Source: Chthonomonas sp035294165 (GTDB lineage: Bacteria > Armatimonadota > Chthonomonadetes > Chthonomonadales > Chthonomonadaceae). Taken from it: a stretch of DNA of 64,000 nucleotides. Each line of letters starts with the position of its first letter. The stretch's first letter is position 1. Location: contig NZ_DATGLN010000224.1 in the NCBI RefSeq assembly GCF_035294165.1, forward strand, positions 1 to 64,000, written 5' to 3'. This document shows positions 1 through 8,499 of this stretch, piece by piece. Under the pieces are notes generated by a model. It worked only from the letters and a program-made list of their open reading frames with translations, was not told where the DNA came from and did not search any database. The translations under genes and the position numbers were made by a program.

Positions 1-1
1 A

Positions 2-904
2 CCGTTAGCCCGAAGCAGTGGGGGCAGGGTGTTGTTGTACACGCCGGATGGACAGGGGAACGTGAGCCAGCAGGTAGATGCAGGGAGTGGGAATGTAGTA
101 GCGAGTTACCTATTTGACGGGTATGGTGTGCGGAAGGTAGCAAGCAGTGACCCGACAGCCTCTCAAGACCCCTACAGTGGTTATGGGGGTTTAGAGGGCT
201 ACTATACGGATTGGGAGACGGGTTTAAGTTTATTGGGTTTTAGGTACTATGATGTGTTGGCAGGTCGTTTTTTGACGCGCGACCCGATAGGGTTTGCGGG
301 TGGGATAAACCTGTATGAGTATGTGGGGAATTGCCCTCTCACAGGAGGTGACCGGACGGGTACCCGCAGCCTAGGAGATTTTCTCCATGATCTCGGCCCT
401 AATGTTATCAAGCAAAATCCTATCCTCCAGTGTCTTGTTAATATGGCCGATGGTGGCTTGGGAATGCTAGGCACTCTCGTGCCAGGATTACTGCAAGGAG
501 ACTATCCTCCCATTAAAGATATTATTTGTCAGCTAACCCCTTCGTGCTTATCAGGCTTCCTAACTGCTTTCATTGGAGGGGCTCTCAACGCACTTTCAAA
601 TGGAGCTGCATCCCTGCTCGATGGATGCCTCGCCGGGCTTATCAGCAGTGTGGTCACCGACTATCTGAACTATCTATGTAGCGAGCCAAAGTGTTCAGCA
701 GAGCGCACACCTTCTGCTTGCCAGATTCTGCAATGGGTATTAGATGCCATTGCTGCTTGCTTATCAGGTATCGGTGGAATAACGACAGACCCGGAAAAAG
801 ATGCAATGAAAGATGGCATGGAGGGTATTATCATCGGTTTACTGGTGGACTTAGGCTTGATGAATTATGACGCGGGTGAGGCGTGCAAACTGCTTAGTAA
901 TTGA
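2..904 (+). CDS. RHS repeat-associated core protein, C-terminal part (5' end outside window)
   Basis: The reading frame is open to the left edge, so this is the 3' end of a larger RHS gene; the first possible start seen is a GTG at 29, which is unlikely to be the real one. The visible part contains the RHS core hallmark (YTPDGQGNV, then TRDPIGFAGGINLYEYVGN). After the core end (about nt 336) the sequence switches to a variable C-terminal domain of about 190 residues. That domain is hydrophobic, Gly/Ala-rich, has nine cysteines and matches no toxin fold I recognise. In known RHS polymorphic toxins the core forms a shell and the region after the core is the effector. The gene is followed 9 bp later by a membrane protein gene, the usual place for an immunity gene. 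An effector role is inferred. Confidence 0.85.
   Translation, partial: PLARSSGGRVLLYTPDGQGNVSQQVDAGSGNVVASYLFDGYGVRKVASSDPTASQDPYSGYGGLEGYYTDWETGLSLLGFRYYDVLAGRFLTRDPIGFAGGINLYEYVGNCPLTGGDRTGTRSLGDFLHDLGPNVIKQNPILQCLVNMADGGLGMLGTLVPGLLQGDYPPIKDIICQLTPSCLSGFLTAFIGGALNALSNGAASLLDGCLAGLISSVVTDYLNYLCSEPKCSAERTPSACQILQWVLDAIAACLSGIGGITTDPEKDAMKDGMEGIIIGLLVDLGLMNYDAGEACKLLSN
86..336 (+). repeat. RHS core segment, copy A
   Basis: About 250 bp encoding the end of the RHS core, from SGNVVASYLFDGYG to YEYVGNCP. It is nearly identical in DNA to copies at 3853-4098 and 6058-6308, while the flanking sequences are unrelated. Such conserved blocks allow homologous recombination between a full-length RHS gene and displaced tips. 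Confidence 0.9.
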
Positions 905-913
905 GAGAGCCAT

Positions 914-1849
914 ATGAATCAAAGTGAAGAGGCAGTTTCAAATCTGAAAGCCGAGTTAGCCCATGTTGAGCGTTTGCGATGGTGGCATACTTGCTTGTAT
1001 CTAGGTGCTAACCTAGTTGTTTTATTCACTCTCTGGTTGTCTTTGTTCTATTCTCTATACAGATTACTAACGACGGTATTTTTGCTAACCATGACGCTAA
1101 GCGCAATATTGCTTTGGATTGGTTCCATGAGGCTCCTAGCATTTTTTAAAAGATATGAGCGAACCTACTTTACCAAGAAAGAAACAGAATTGATCACCAA
1201 ATATTCTCGCCTCATGCAGGATACAAACGTACGCGCCATACTGGTAAACTACTTGCTGAAAAATTACACATACGGGCACGTTTCAGAGGACAGGCTGTGG
1301 CTGCCGATAGTTTGTGAATGGGTTCGTAAGACGCATTCAAGACCGTTGAGTAAAGAGGAGGTCGCTCTTGTTGGCAAGCTCTACTGTTCTCTGGTAAGGT
1401 GTTACTTAGTGCAACAGCACTTGCGAGAGAGCCGGCACTTCGGGGTTGCTAGCTGGCTCTTTGCCGGCAGCAGCAGCGAGCTGATGGTCATAGAGGATAG
1501 AGAATGTCTTATCGAGCTGGCGAATGCAGTGGCCTTATATGGGAGCCGATTCATGGCCGCAAGATTAGAGAATATTTTACGGGTTCATTCCATACCCTCT
1601 GATTGGGTTTGGCTCCAAGCGCGCGAGGTGGTCGAACGCATACGCGCACGTACACATGCAGCCGATCAAAGACGGTCAGATACACGGGAACTCTTAAGAA
1701 GTCCATCGAATTTGGCGCGCTCTGGCATGGAACTAGTACGTCCTTCTGAAAAGGATGAGAGAGAGGGCTTTGTTCAAGAGATACAACAACCTAGTAGCGC
1801 TTCCAAATGCGATAAGGAGGTTTTCCCGGATGACCAGCACGGAGAATAA
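914..1849 (+). CDS. Two-helix membrane protein with HEAT-like region and LLRS tail (RHS partner)
   Basis: 311 residues. Two membrane helices lie near residues 25-48 and 52-76, followed by a helical cytoplasmic region of about 180 residues. The tail carries RELLRSPS and later LVRPSEKDE. The stretch AVALYGSRFMAARLENIL resembles AVIGRYGSSKYIAYLQHW in the protein at 8500-9849, so the two share a C-terminal domain. A GAGAG ribosome site precedes the ATG. It starts 9 bp after the RHS gene and overlaps the next gene by 20 bp, so the three are probably co-transcribed. Position directly after an RHS toxin end suggests an immunity or accessory role, but this is inference; I do not recognise a named family. 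Confidence 0.72.
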   Translation: MNQSEEAVSNLKAELAHVERLRWWHTCLYLGANLVVLFTLWLSLFYSLYRLLTTVFLLTMTLSAILLWIGSMRLLAFFKRYERTYFTKKETELITKYSRLMQDTNVRAILVNYLLKNYTYGHVSEDRLWLPIVCEWVRKTHSRPLSKEEVALVGKLYCSLVRCYLVQQHLRESRHFGVASWLFAGSSSELMVIEDRECLIELANAVALYGSRFMAARLENILRVHSIPSDWVWLQAREVVERIRARTHAADQRRSDTRELLRSPSNLARSGMELVRPSEKDEREGFVQEIQQPSSASKCDKEVFPDDQHGE

Positions 1850-2300
1850 TCAGGAGGGATTTACTTTTGTGCATCCGAGCAGCGAGGCGACTATAGCCGG
1901 TTTATTTCTTAGCGGGTTGCTCGCTTTAGCAAGTGCTGTGATGTACTTTTTTACCCAGGGCTCTCTTCATGAGATCGGGAAGTGGATGTGGGTGGTAGTC
2001 GTTTTGTTATTGATGCTCATCGTTGTCGGTTATCTCGGACGGGCACGCTATACTATCAATGAGAGAGGGATAGAACGCATCTCGTTACAATGGGGACGGC
2101 GAATTTTCATTCCTTACGAAGAGGTTATAGCGACGAATTATGAAGAGCTAGGAAAGGGGGGTGTGTTGTTTCGTATTGAGGGGGTTAGCGATACCATTGA
2201 GTTAAGCCCAGGAGCGACCAAAGATTTCGACGGTGTGGTGGCTTACATACAAGAGCGAGTATACTCGGCCCAATATCCGGAAGAAGATAAGGAGGAATAG
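1830..2300 (+). CDS. Small membrane protein with bacterial PH-like domain
   Basis: 156 residues when started at the ATG at 1830, which sits 9 bp after a strong AAGGAGG; an upstream in-frame ATG at 1755 has no such site. Two membrane helices near residues 21-42 and 52-70 are followed by a beta-rich stretch (RYTINERGIERISL, then FIPYEEVIA) typical of bacterial PH-like (DUF304-type) membrane proteins. It overlaps the end of the preceding gene by 20 bp. The same helix-pair plus PH-like module occurs inside the larger neighbours at 2397, 4602 and 6853, suggesting that it is one module of a common partner family. Function unknown. Confidence 0.7.
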   Translation: MTSTENNQEGFTFVHPSSEATIAGLFLSGLLALASAVMYFFTQGSLHEIGKWMWVVVVLLLMLIVVGYLGRARYTINERGIERISLQWGRRIFIPYEEVIATNYEELGKGGVLFRIEGVSDTIELSPGATKDFDGVVAYIQERVYSAQYPEEDKEE

Positions 2301-2396
2301 AGTTTTCATTTCTTCTTTATTAGGGCCGATGCGATCACGGAATGGGCGGAGTGGTAATCAATAAGAACTAACCCTTGGATAAATTGGTGAGTTCGT

Positions 2397-3191
2397 ATGA
2401 ACCAACAGGCACCGAAACTGCACCTTCCTTTTGAATATTTTTCATGGCGTGGGCACGCTTGGAGAGATTTGTTTGGGTTGCTCTTTCTCACCGGCTATCT
2501 TTTGAAAAATGCGTTTGCTCTTAAAACCATCTCCCCTCCGTTATTGGTCAACTGGGCTATACTGGCGATTCTTCTAGTATATCTATGGAGGGCGATATTA
2601 CGTGGCCTAACTACACGCATTCGGTTGACCTCTACATCTCTTTCAGAGAAAACCCTATTTGGCACCACGGCAATCCCTCTGGAAAAGCTCTTTGCGGTAA
2701 CCGTTGTTAAGACGCCCTCTCCTTTATGGACAACTTCGGTAAAGGCCTTGCTTGTTCGTGGGATGGGAGAACGCCTCCTTCTCCCATTACCGGTGCCGGA
2801 AGAGATAATAGCGGTACTGCGCCTTCATAACGAACGTCTCTTTGTGTGTGAACTGCCACCGGAGACGCCTCGTGAAGTAGCTCTGAGAGAAGAGCTTCTC
2901 GACCTCCTTACACATGAGGGAATCGTTACATCTGGGGCAGATCGCTTGGATGAACCGAGAAGAGAGGCTCCCTGGTTGCTCTCAGCGACCGTGAGGAATC
3001 TGCTGTTGGGGATTGACGGCTTGGCTCTGGCAGCTTTCCTATTATACGGTAGCGTCGTTAAGGCTCATTCGTTTTGGATGGTGTCTGTGCTGTTTTGGAT
3101 AGTAACGGGAGCGACGGGGGGATTGCTTTGGTATAACCAAGCGCGGGAGCGAGCTTGCGAGCAGGCCCTCCAAGAGGAAGAGGGTTTTTGA
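2397..3191 (+). CDS. Membrane protein with PH-like domain, 5' part of a frameshifted gene
   Basis: 264 residues: helices near 25-42 and 48-67, a PH-like beta-rich region (about 72-150), then a second helix pair near 196-215 and 222-245, ending EEEGF. The homologous single-frame proteins at 4602-6023 and 6853-8250 continue past the second helix pair into a HEAT-like helical domain. Here that domain lies in the next frame (3190-3654). Removing one T from the T5 run at 3185-3189 would join both parts into a protein of about 420 residues. I read this as a frameshifted member of the RHS partner family; a sequencing error or phase-variable tract are alternatives. Confidence 0.68.
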   Translation: MNQQAPKLHLPFEYFSWRGHAWRDLFGLLFLTGYLLKNAFALKTISPPLLVNWAILAILLVYLWRAILRGLTTRIRLTSTSLSEKTLFGTTAIPLEKLFAVTVVKTPSPLWTTSVKALLVRGMGERLLLPLPVPEEIIAVLRLHNERLFVCELPPETPREVALREELLDLLTHEGIVTSGADRLDEPRREAPWLLSATVRNLLLGIDGLALAAFLLYGSVVKAHSFWMVSVLFWIVTGATGGLLWYNQARERACEQALQEEEGF

Positions 3192-3213
3192 TGACAAGAA
3201 GGGTTTTGAATGT

Positions 3214-3654
3214 TTGGGTTGGCTGGTGGAGCGGATAGGCAGGGATAAGGTGGTGCGAAAGCGGTTGAGCCAGCTGCTTTTGAGGTCGGATAGACAGGTC
3301 TACAGCCGACTAACAAACAGACAGCGCAAGCGCCTGATGAAGTATCTTTTGGACATGGAGGGGGATAGAGAACTACAAGAGGCGATTATCTCTTGCTTGG
3401 TGCGAGCCGGGGAGGTGAAGGCGATTCCGGTCTTAGAGATTTTCTTGGAACGTGGGCGCCACATAGCGTGTCCGACCGAGTTAAAGCGACTGACCAGGGA
3501 GGGACAGGAGAGCTTGAAGCGGTTTGCCGTTCGCCCATACAGAACGTTACCGCGCATTCCAGAGGAGTGGAATAGAGCAAGAGCTGAGGAGCTGTTGCGA
3601 AGCAGCGGAGAAGGAACTACGGGGCAACAAACGAGCGGGGAAGAAGAGAGATAG
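3214..3654 (+). CDS. HEAT-like domain with LLRS tail, 3' part of the frameshifted gene
   Basis: 146 residues from a TTG at 3214, but the frame is open back through the T5 run at 3185-3189, so this is probably the C-terminal half of the gene starting at 2397. It contains AIPVLEIFLERG, matching ALPILRELVAGG in the protein at 6853-8250, and ends with AEELLRSSGEG and an acidic tail. An internal copy QLLLRSD also occurs. No good ribosome site precedes 3214, which supports the view that it is not an independent gene. Function unknown; part of the RHS partner family. Confidence 0.55.
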   Translation: MGWLVERIGRDKVVRKRLSQLLLRSDRQVYSRLTNRQRKRLMKYLLDMEGDRELQEAIISCLVRAGEVKAIPVLEIFLERGRHIACPTELKRLTREGQESLKRFAVRPYRTLPRIPEEWNRARAEELLRSSGEGTTGQQTSGEEER

Positions 3655-3762
3655 AGACAAAAAGGAGAACGGGAATGTAACGGTGCCCTTCCTTGGTGTA
3701 GCAGAGGATGATGAATAGATCAACTCACAAAAGGCGCACTATGAAGCCGTTCTTCCTAGTAG

Positions 3763-4638
3763 ATGCGAAATAGGAGCAGCCGGAGTGTAGGTTATAGGGG
3801 AGTGGCTTACGGAGTTTGGAGCATGGACGTAAGTTCGCAGATAGATGCTGGAAGTGTGGTAGCGAGTTACCTGTTTGACGGGTATGGTGTGCGGAAGGTA
3901 GCGAGCAATGACCCGACGGCGCCTCAAGACCCCTACAGTGGCTATGGGGGGTTGGCAGGTTACTATACGGATTGGGAAACGGGTTTGTGTTTATTGGGTT
4001 TTAGGTACTACGATGTGTTGGCAGGTCGTTTTTTGACTCGAGACCCGATAGGGTTTGAAGGGGGGATAAACTTATATGAGTATGTGGGGAATTGCCCAAC
4101 GATGAATCAAGACAGTGCAGGATTGGTTAATTGGAAATGCTTGATAAATTTGCCTGGTTGGGTTACGAATCTTTTGATGAAATGTAGTACTGCTATTATT
4201 AAACTCATTCATCACGATAAATCAGCATGGTGTGCAGTAGCGAGTGCATGTGTTTTGGGTACAGCCTGTAGCAGTATCGTAAAATGCACGCTCAGTTTGC
4301 AACTGGCGAATGGCACGCTGATAATTTTGTCATGTGTTATCGGGGCTCTTTGTAGCCTTATAGGGAGCGTTATTAGCGAGATTTGTGAGGCGGGCGGTTG
4401 TCCGGAGAAGTGGTGGAAATGGGTCGAACAAAATGCAATATGCCTTATTATCAATGCCGCTGTAAGTTGTGCAGTAAATGTCCTAGGCGGTATTCTAGGA
4501 GGTGCAATCGAAGTGGGAGGGCAGACTTATGATTTGCCAAGTTGGGTTAGGACTTACATAATGGCCCATCTGGCGTTCCTAGGTTTTGGGATAAACATGA
4601 CATGTTCTGCCGCCGCCGCGACTGGTGCTGCCCATTGA
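3763..4638 (+). CDS. Orphan RHS tip (core end plus variable C-terminus)
   Basis: 291 residues. The first ~30 residues are not RHS-like; homology starts at about nt 3845 (IDAGSVVASYLFDGYG), lacking two residues (Gly-Asn) present in copies A and C, and runs to YEYVGNCP. The C-terminal region is new: hydrophobic with 13 cysteines, and unrelated in detail to the C-termini of copies A and C. Only the end of the core is present, so this is a displaced tip, as seen downstream of complete rhs genes in other bacteria. No clear ribosome site precedes the ATG, so it may be silent until recombined onto a full-length core. A partner gene overlaps its 3' end. Confidence 0.8.
   Translation: MRNRSSRSVGYRGVAYGVWSMDVSSQIDAGSVVASYLFDGYGVRKVASNDPTAPQDPYSGYGGLAGYYTDWETGLCLLGFRYYDVLAGRFLTRDPIGFEGGINLYEYVGNCPTMNQDSAGLVNWKCLINLPGWVTNLLMKCSTAIIKLIHHDKSAWCAVASACVLGTACSSIVKCTLSLQLANGTLIILSCVIGALCSLIGSVISEICEAGGCPEKWWKWVEQNAICLIINAAVSCAVNVLGGILGGAIEVGGQTYDLPSWVRTYIMAHLAFLGFGINMTCSAAAATGAAH
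3853..4098 (+). repeat. RHS core segment, copy B
   Basis: Second copy of the conserved ~250-bp RHS core end. It differs from copies A and C by a 6-bp in-frame deletion at its start (SVVASYLF instead of SGNVVASYLF) and a few substitutions. Confidence 0.9.
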
Positions 4639-6023
4639 AAAGGCAAAAGCAGCAAGTTGATGGAGTACCTTCTAGGCCTCTCAAAGCAGGTTGTTCGCGA
4701 GAGATTGCTGCCACTGTTTCTGCTGCTATAGAGGGGTACTGCTTTTCCTATGCCGTTTATGTGGGAACGGCAGTTATTGAACTTCTGGGCAATATAGACG
4801 CAACAAAATGGTGGCAATCTCTACCGCCGCATGAGAAGTTAGTTTTTCTCCCGGTTGTTTTCTTTTATGTGCTTACTGTCGTTCTGCCCCTGATGACATG
4901 GCGGCGGTCTGTTTCCTCCCTAGGTACCATTCTCTATCCTCGGTGCTTCTATCTCAAGCCAGATAGACTGATTCAGTGCCGAGGCAAAAAAAGATATGAA
5001 ATAAAACTAGATAGAATTGAAAAAGTAATTAAAACAAGTTCATCTTTTGTCGTCCTCGGAGAGGGACAAGGCATCGTCGTTCCCAATTGTGTGGAGTTAG
5101 CAGAGGCTATTGCTCTGCTAAAAGGTTCGAGCTCTACGAGGGAAGAAGCATCTGACGAGCAACACCAGGAAATCCAGAGGCTGGGTCAGATAGATCGTCA
5201 GTTTGACAAGCTTGTTCACCTAAATCGTGCGGGATGCATAGGTATGAATGCTTGGTTTGGAGGAATGTCTTTGATAGCAGCACATTTGCTGTTGAATTCT
5301 TGGACGACACTCTTATGGCGGAGTTTACTGGTCAATACGGCTGGCTTGTTTGTGAGTTTGTTCTTGTTGGGCAGCCTAGAGGCCACATTTGAAGAAATAA
5401 GGTTGGATTTTCTTTGTCAGCTTATGTCCCTAGCTGCAGATAGGCCTCAAGAATGTACCAAATACATCAATTTTCTTCTTCACACCATTCGAGCCAAAAT
5501 AGCAAACGACTTTGATTCGGATGGACGGAACATGCCGACGTTAGAAAGCTACTTTAGCATGGAACGGCATCCACAATACGAGCTTGCTTGCGAAGTACTC
5601 AGTGTCGTTCTGACCCGACTGTCTCAAGAAGAAGAAATAGAGTTCTTGAGAAGAAATAGGTCTTTTTGCCACACTATTCTCTTACGGTCAGGGCAAGATA
5701 AGTGCGCAAGAGGTCTACGCAGGATTCTGCTAGCGATCTTGCTAAGACACTATAAGGATGCATCTCTCATTCAGGATTTTCTTTCATCTGTGCGGCGTGT
5801 ATCTCGTGAGAAGGATAGTGCTGCTTGTGCGTTGGCTCAGCAGATACTAGAACGGGTAAAAGAGGCGGAAAGCTCACAAAAGATTCTGTTGCGTTCGTCA
5901 GGTGCCTTAGAGCAAGACGAGAACACTTTAGTCCGTCCTGCAACAGCGAGCGAGGAAGAGGATAGGGGCAGCTTGTTAAGGGCGATAGAGGGGGCGGGAG
6001 ATGAGGATGAGATTGAGATGTAA
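4602..6023 (+). CDS. Multi-domain membrane protein, PH-like plus HEAT-like with LLRS/LVRP tail (partner of orphan tip B)
   Basis: 473 residues from the ATG at 4602, which overlaps the RHS tip by 37 bp; the true start may be later because the first ~35 residues look non-natural. Order of parts: helices near 45-65 and 83-101, PH-like segment near 105-175 (FYLKPDRLIQCRGKKRYEIK), a second helix pair near 214-260, a helical HEAT-like region, then an acidic tail with ILLRSSG, TLVRPAT and SLLRAIE. It shares this architecture with 2397-3654 and 6853-8250. Its place after a variable RHS tip suggests immunity or a role in delivery, by inference only. Confidence 0.7.
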   Translation: MFCRRRDWCCPLKRQKQQVDGVPSRPLKAGCSREIAATVSAAIEGYCFSYAVYVGTAVIELLGNIDATKWWQSLPPHEKLVFLPVVFFYVLTVVLPLMTWRRSVSSLGTILYPRCFYLKPDRLIQCRGKKRYEIKLDRIEKVIKTSSSFVVLGEGQGIVVPNCVELAEAIALLKGSSSTREEASDEQHQEIQRLGQIDRQFDKLVHLNRAGCIGMNAWFGGMSLIAAHLLLNSWTTLLWRSLLVNTAGLFVSLFLLGSLEATFEEIRLDFLCQLMSLAADRPQECTKYINFLLHTIRAKIANDFDSDGRNMPTLESYFSMERHPQYELACEVLSVVLTRLSQEEEIEFLRRNRSFCHTILLRSGQDKCARGLRRILLAILLRHYKDASLIQDFLSSVRRVSREKDSAACALAQQILERVKEAESSQKILLRSSGALEQDENTLVRPATASEEEDRGSLLRAIEGAGDEDEIEM

Positions 6024-6051
6024 GGAGCGGCGGAGAATTGTTCGGTAGCAG

Positions 6052-6837
6052 ATGAGGAGTGGGAATGTGGTAGCGAGTTACCTGTTTGACGGGTATGGTG
6101 TGCGGAAGGTAGCGAGCAGTGACCCAACGGCGCCTCAAGACCCCTACAGTGGTTACGGGGGTTTAGCGGGTTACTATACGGATTGGGAGACGGGTTTAAG
6201 TTTATTGGGTTTTAGGTACTATGATGTGTTGGCCGGTCGTTTTTTGACGCGAGACCCGATAGGGTTTGAGGGTGGGATAAACTTATATGAGTATGTGCAC
6301 AATTCGCCTTTGACGCTGCATGATGCTTCAGGTACAGTTGCAAGTGCAGTACCTGTTCCGGGTTCATCCGGCTTCCCTACAGGTCCGGTAGCAGGTGGAT
6401 TCATTGGTTGTTCTCTAAGTGCTGTAACCAACATTATCAAGCATCTAGAAGATGATAGAAGCTGCCCCTATTTCCCGCCCTACTTGTTCTGTACCACCTT
6501 ATTTGCGTGTATAGGGGGAGGACTTTGTCGTGCCGCTATTTGTCTAATGATAGAAGTGGAAGTGTGTGCACTACCAGATATTTCATGCTTAATTGGTATA
6601 GCATGCAACCTTCTTAGCACCTTGCTAACACAAATATATTGTCATGATCCTTGCACCATGTCGCATGAAACTCCACCTTCTCCCTGCCAGCTATTAACGA
6701 ATGCTCTCGCAAACTGCCTCGGTGGGGGGATATGTCCGATACCCGGTGGCTTCTGGCAGCCAGTATGTCGCTGGGGAATAGGAACAGTGTTAGGTGGATT
6801 AGGAAATCAACTTTGTAAAGTACTTGGTTTAAGTTAG
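6052..6837 (+). CDS. Orphan RHS tip (core end plus variable C-terminus)
   Basis: 261 residues. The ATG at 6052 lies only two codons before the shared core segment (MRSGNVVASYLF), and a stop at 6046-6048 closes the frame upstream, so this is a truncated tip with no delivery core of its own. An AAGGAG at 6022-6027 is too far from the ATG to be convincing. After YEYVHNSPLTLHDASG the C-terminus is unique: hydrophobic, glycine-rich and with 16 cysteines. It starts 28 bp after the previous partner gene and ends 15 bp before the next. Likely a silent cassette for tip exchange. Confidence 0.8.
   Translation: MRSGNVVASYLFDGYGVRKVASSDPTAPQDPYSGYGGLAGYYTDWETGLSLLGFRYYDVLAGRFLTRDPIGFEGGINLYEYVHNSPLTLHDASGTVASAVPVPGSSGFPTGPVAGGFIGCSLSAVTNIIKHLEDDRSCPYFPPYLFCTTLFACIGGGLCRAAICLMIEVEVCALPDISCLIGIACNLLSTLLTQIYCHDPCTMSHETPPSPCQLLTNALANCLGGGICPIPGGFWQPVCRWGIGTVLGGLGNQLCKVLGLS
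6058..6308 (+). repeat. RHS core segment, copy C
   Basis: Third copy of the conserved RHS core end, closest to copy A at its 5' end (SGNVVASYLF retained). Similarity stops in the codons for YEYV, after which the tip is unique. Confidence 0.9.
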
Positions 6838-6852
6838 GGAGGATTCGTTCTG

Positions 6853-8250
6853 ATGTTACCTAAGAATGGGGCGCTCAGACTATTTGCATCCTTAAAGCCC
6901 TATGTTGCTTATGTACTTGGCTGTGGGCTGTTGCTAGTATTGGGACTCGGCTTACACCCATTCCTTCTAAAGTTACGTGCTGCTACCTCTGTGTCCAGTA
7001 CGATCCTCATTATTTTTCTGATACTCATCATGACTGTCTTCCTAACAACCTGGCTCGTTACTCTGTTAGAAAAGTTTTATCATCAAAGTCGGCGTGTCGT
7101 ACAGGAAAAGGGCAAGCTAAGGCTTACAATACCCCCTGTGACGCAAGAAATTGTGCTGGGCAGCGCTCTTAGGATGGAGATGTTTTTTGATCTTCAGGCA
7201 CGCTGGGGCAGCCGGATTGTAGCCTGTTGTGTGGTAACGGATGAGCATGAAAACCTACTCTTCTATTCCACAGATGAAGGTTACGATAAGGTCATTATGG
7301 AACTTCGATCCTTTATACAGCATAATTCCGGTGCGAGGTCTATAACTACAGAGAAACCACAACAAAAAGGCCTCAACTGCGCAAAGTTTGCTCAGGTGCC
7401 CCGATACCTTTTAAGACTGCTCAAGGCCGACGCCATTCCTCTCAGTGAAAAGCTGTATGTCGTCGTTCCTAGCTTAATCTTAGTTGGGCTTGCCCTATTT
7501 CTCCTAGCATCTTTTAATTCTGCACTAGCGCCGCGCCTTTATGGCTATATGATGGCCGAGTTATGTCTCATGGGGAGCGGTCTTAGCAGCCTTTGGATTT
7601 TCGGGTTTTGTGACCGTCAGAGGGGAAGGTGGCTAGGCGATTTATTATGGAATGAGCAGAAGTACCCACTATCAGAACTGCTAGGGCTGTATGTTAGGCA
7701 TATTTCTTCGGGCACAGTTCCATCGGCCGCCCTCCTTAAAGGTATTCTCCACCGGCTAGAACGCAAAGAGAAAACGGGTTCGACGGCTCTAGATACTCGG
7801 ACGCAAGCCCTTTGGGTTCAATGTCTTTCGCAGGGCTTCGTCATAAAAAAGACACCCTCATGGAGAGGACAATTTATCCGGAGATTGCGTCTGAGTAAAG
7901 CAATTCTACTGGACTCCTATGCCGAGCAGCAATTCGATCTATATAGCCAAATGCACCTGCAGTTGGTACGGGCTTCTGTTTCCTGCAACCTTCTATCGGC
8001 ACTCCCTATACTTCGTGAGCTAGTTGCGGGAGGCAAGTGGGTCTCTTTTTTGCTTCGTAGTGACGTAGAGAAGCATCGCCGGATGGGAAGGGAAATACTG
8101 GAAGAGGCTGCAAGATGTCTTCATCTGCTCGAGGCGCAAGCAAAGAAGGAGAAAAGTAGAGAACAGTTATTACGTTCTGCCTGCGACGGAGATATTGAGC
8201 CAGATAAACTTTTGCGGTCAAGTCACCCATCCGAACTTAATGAACCGTAA
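6853..8250 (+). CDS. Multi-domain membrane protein with HEAT-like region and tandem LLRS tail (partner of orphan tip C)
   Basis: 465 residues; GGGAGG at 6837-6842 supports the ATG at 6853. Helices near 14-36 and 47-70, a PH-like beta-rich segment (about 75-157), a second helix pair near 203-222 and 229-252, then a helical region including ALPILRELVAGG, and a tail with EQLLRSACDG and KLLRSSHPS. This is the most intact member of the partner family in the window. It follows the orphan tip by 15 bp. The family is unknown to me; membrane location and position are consistent with immunity to a membrane-acting effector, which is inference. Confidence 0.74.
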   Translation: MLPKNGALRLFASLKPYVAYVLGCGLLLVLGLGLHPFLLKLRAATSVSSTILIIFLILIMTVFLTTWLVTLLEKFYHQSRRVVQEKGKLRLTIPPVTQEIVLGSALRMEMFFDLQARWGSRIVACCVVTDEHENLLFYSTDEGYDKVIMELRSFIQHNSGARSITTEKPQQKGLNCAKFAQVPRYLLRLLKADAIPLSEKLYVVVPSLILVGLALFLLASFNSALAPRLYGYMMAELCLMGSGLSSLWIFGFCDRQRGRWLGDLLWNEQKYPLSELLGLYVRHISSGTVPSAALLKGILHRLERKEKTGSTALDTRTQALWVQCLSQGFVIKKTPSWRGQFIRRLRLSKAILLDSYAEQQFDLYSQMHLQLVRASVSCNLLSALPILRELVAGGKWVSFLLRSDVEKHRRMGREILEEAARCLHLLEAQAKKEKSREQLLRSACDGDIEPDKLLRSSHPSELNEP

Positions 8251-8273
8251 GGTGATAGCAGAGGTATTAGGTA

Positions 8274-8492
8274 ATGGTTCTTACACATCGCGTGATGAGG
8301 GCATTTCTGCTCTATATAGCGCTCCTCTGTCTGGTGGGAAGTTTTATCGCGAGAACAAACTTTCCGATGCTGAAGAGCACATACGTCGCATTAGCTTTGG
8401 GACTACTTCCTCTCCTCCCATGCACCTTAAGCTACCTTCGTCACTACCAAACCTGGCGAAAGGCAGCACAACAGTCTCTTTCCAGAAAATAA
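8274..8492 (+). CDS. Short two-helix membrane segment, probable 5' part of a frameshifted gene
   Basis: 72 residues with two hydrophobic helices (about 8-27 and 37-55), ending QSLSRK. The next gene begins in the adjacent frame without a ribosome site. Losing one A from the AAAA run at 8486-8489 would fuse the two into a protein of about 525 residues that begins with a helix pair, as all other partner proteins here do. I therefore read it as the 5' fragment of that gene, but a genuinely separate small protein is possible. Confidence 0.5.
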   Translation: MVLTHRVMRAFLLYIALLCLVGSFIARTNFPMLKSTYVALALGLLPLLPCTLSYLRHYQTWRKAAQQSLSRK

Positions 8493-8499
8493 AAAGGCT

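Noticed and set aside
1755..1829. Upstream ATG extending the PH-like gene into the preceding gene
   Set aside because: A strong AAGGAGG sits directly before the ATG at 1830, and the extra 25 residues look like out-of-frame translation.
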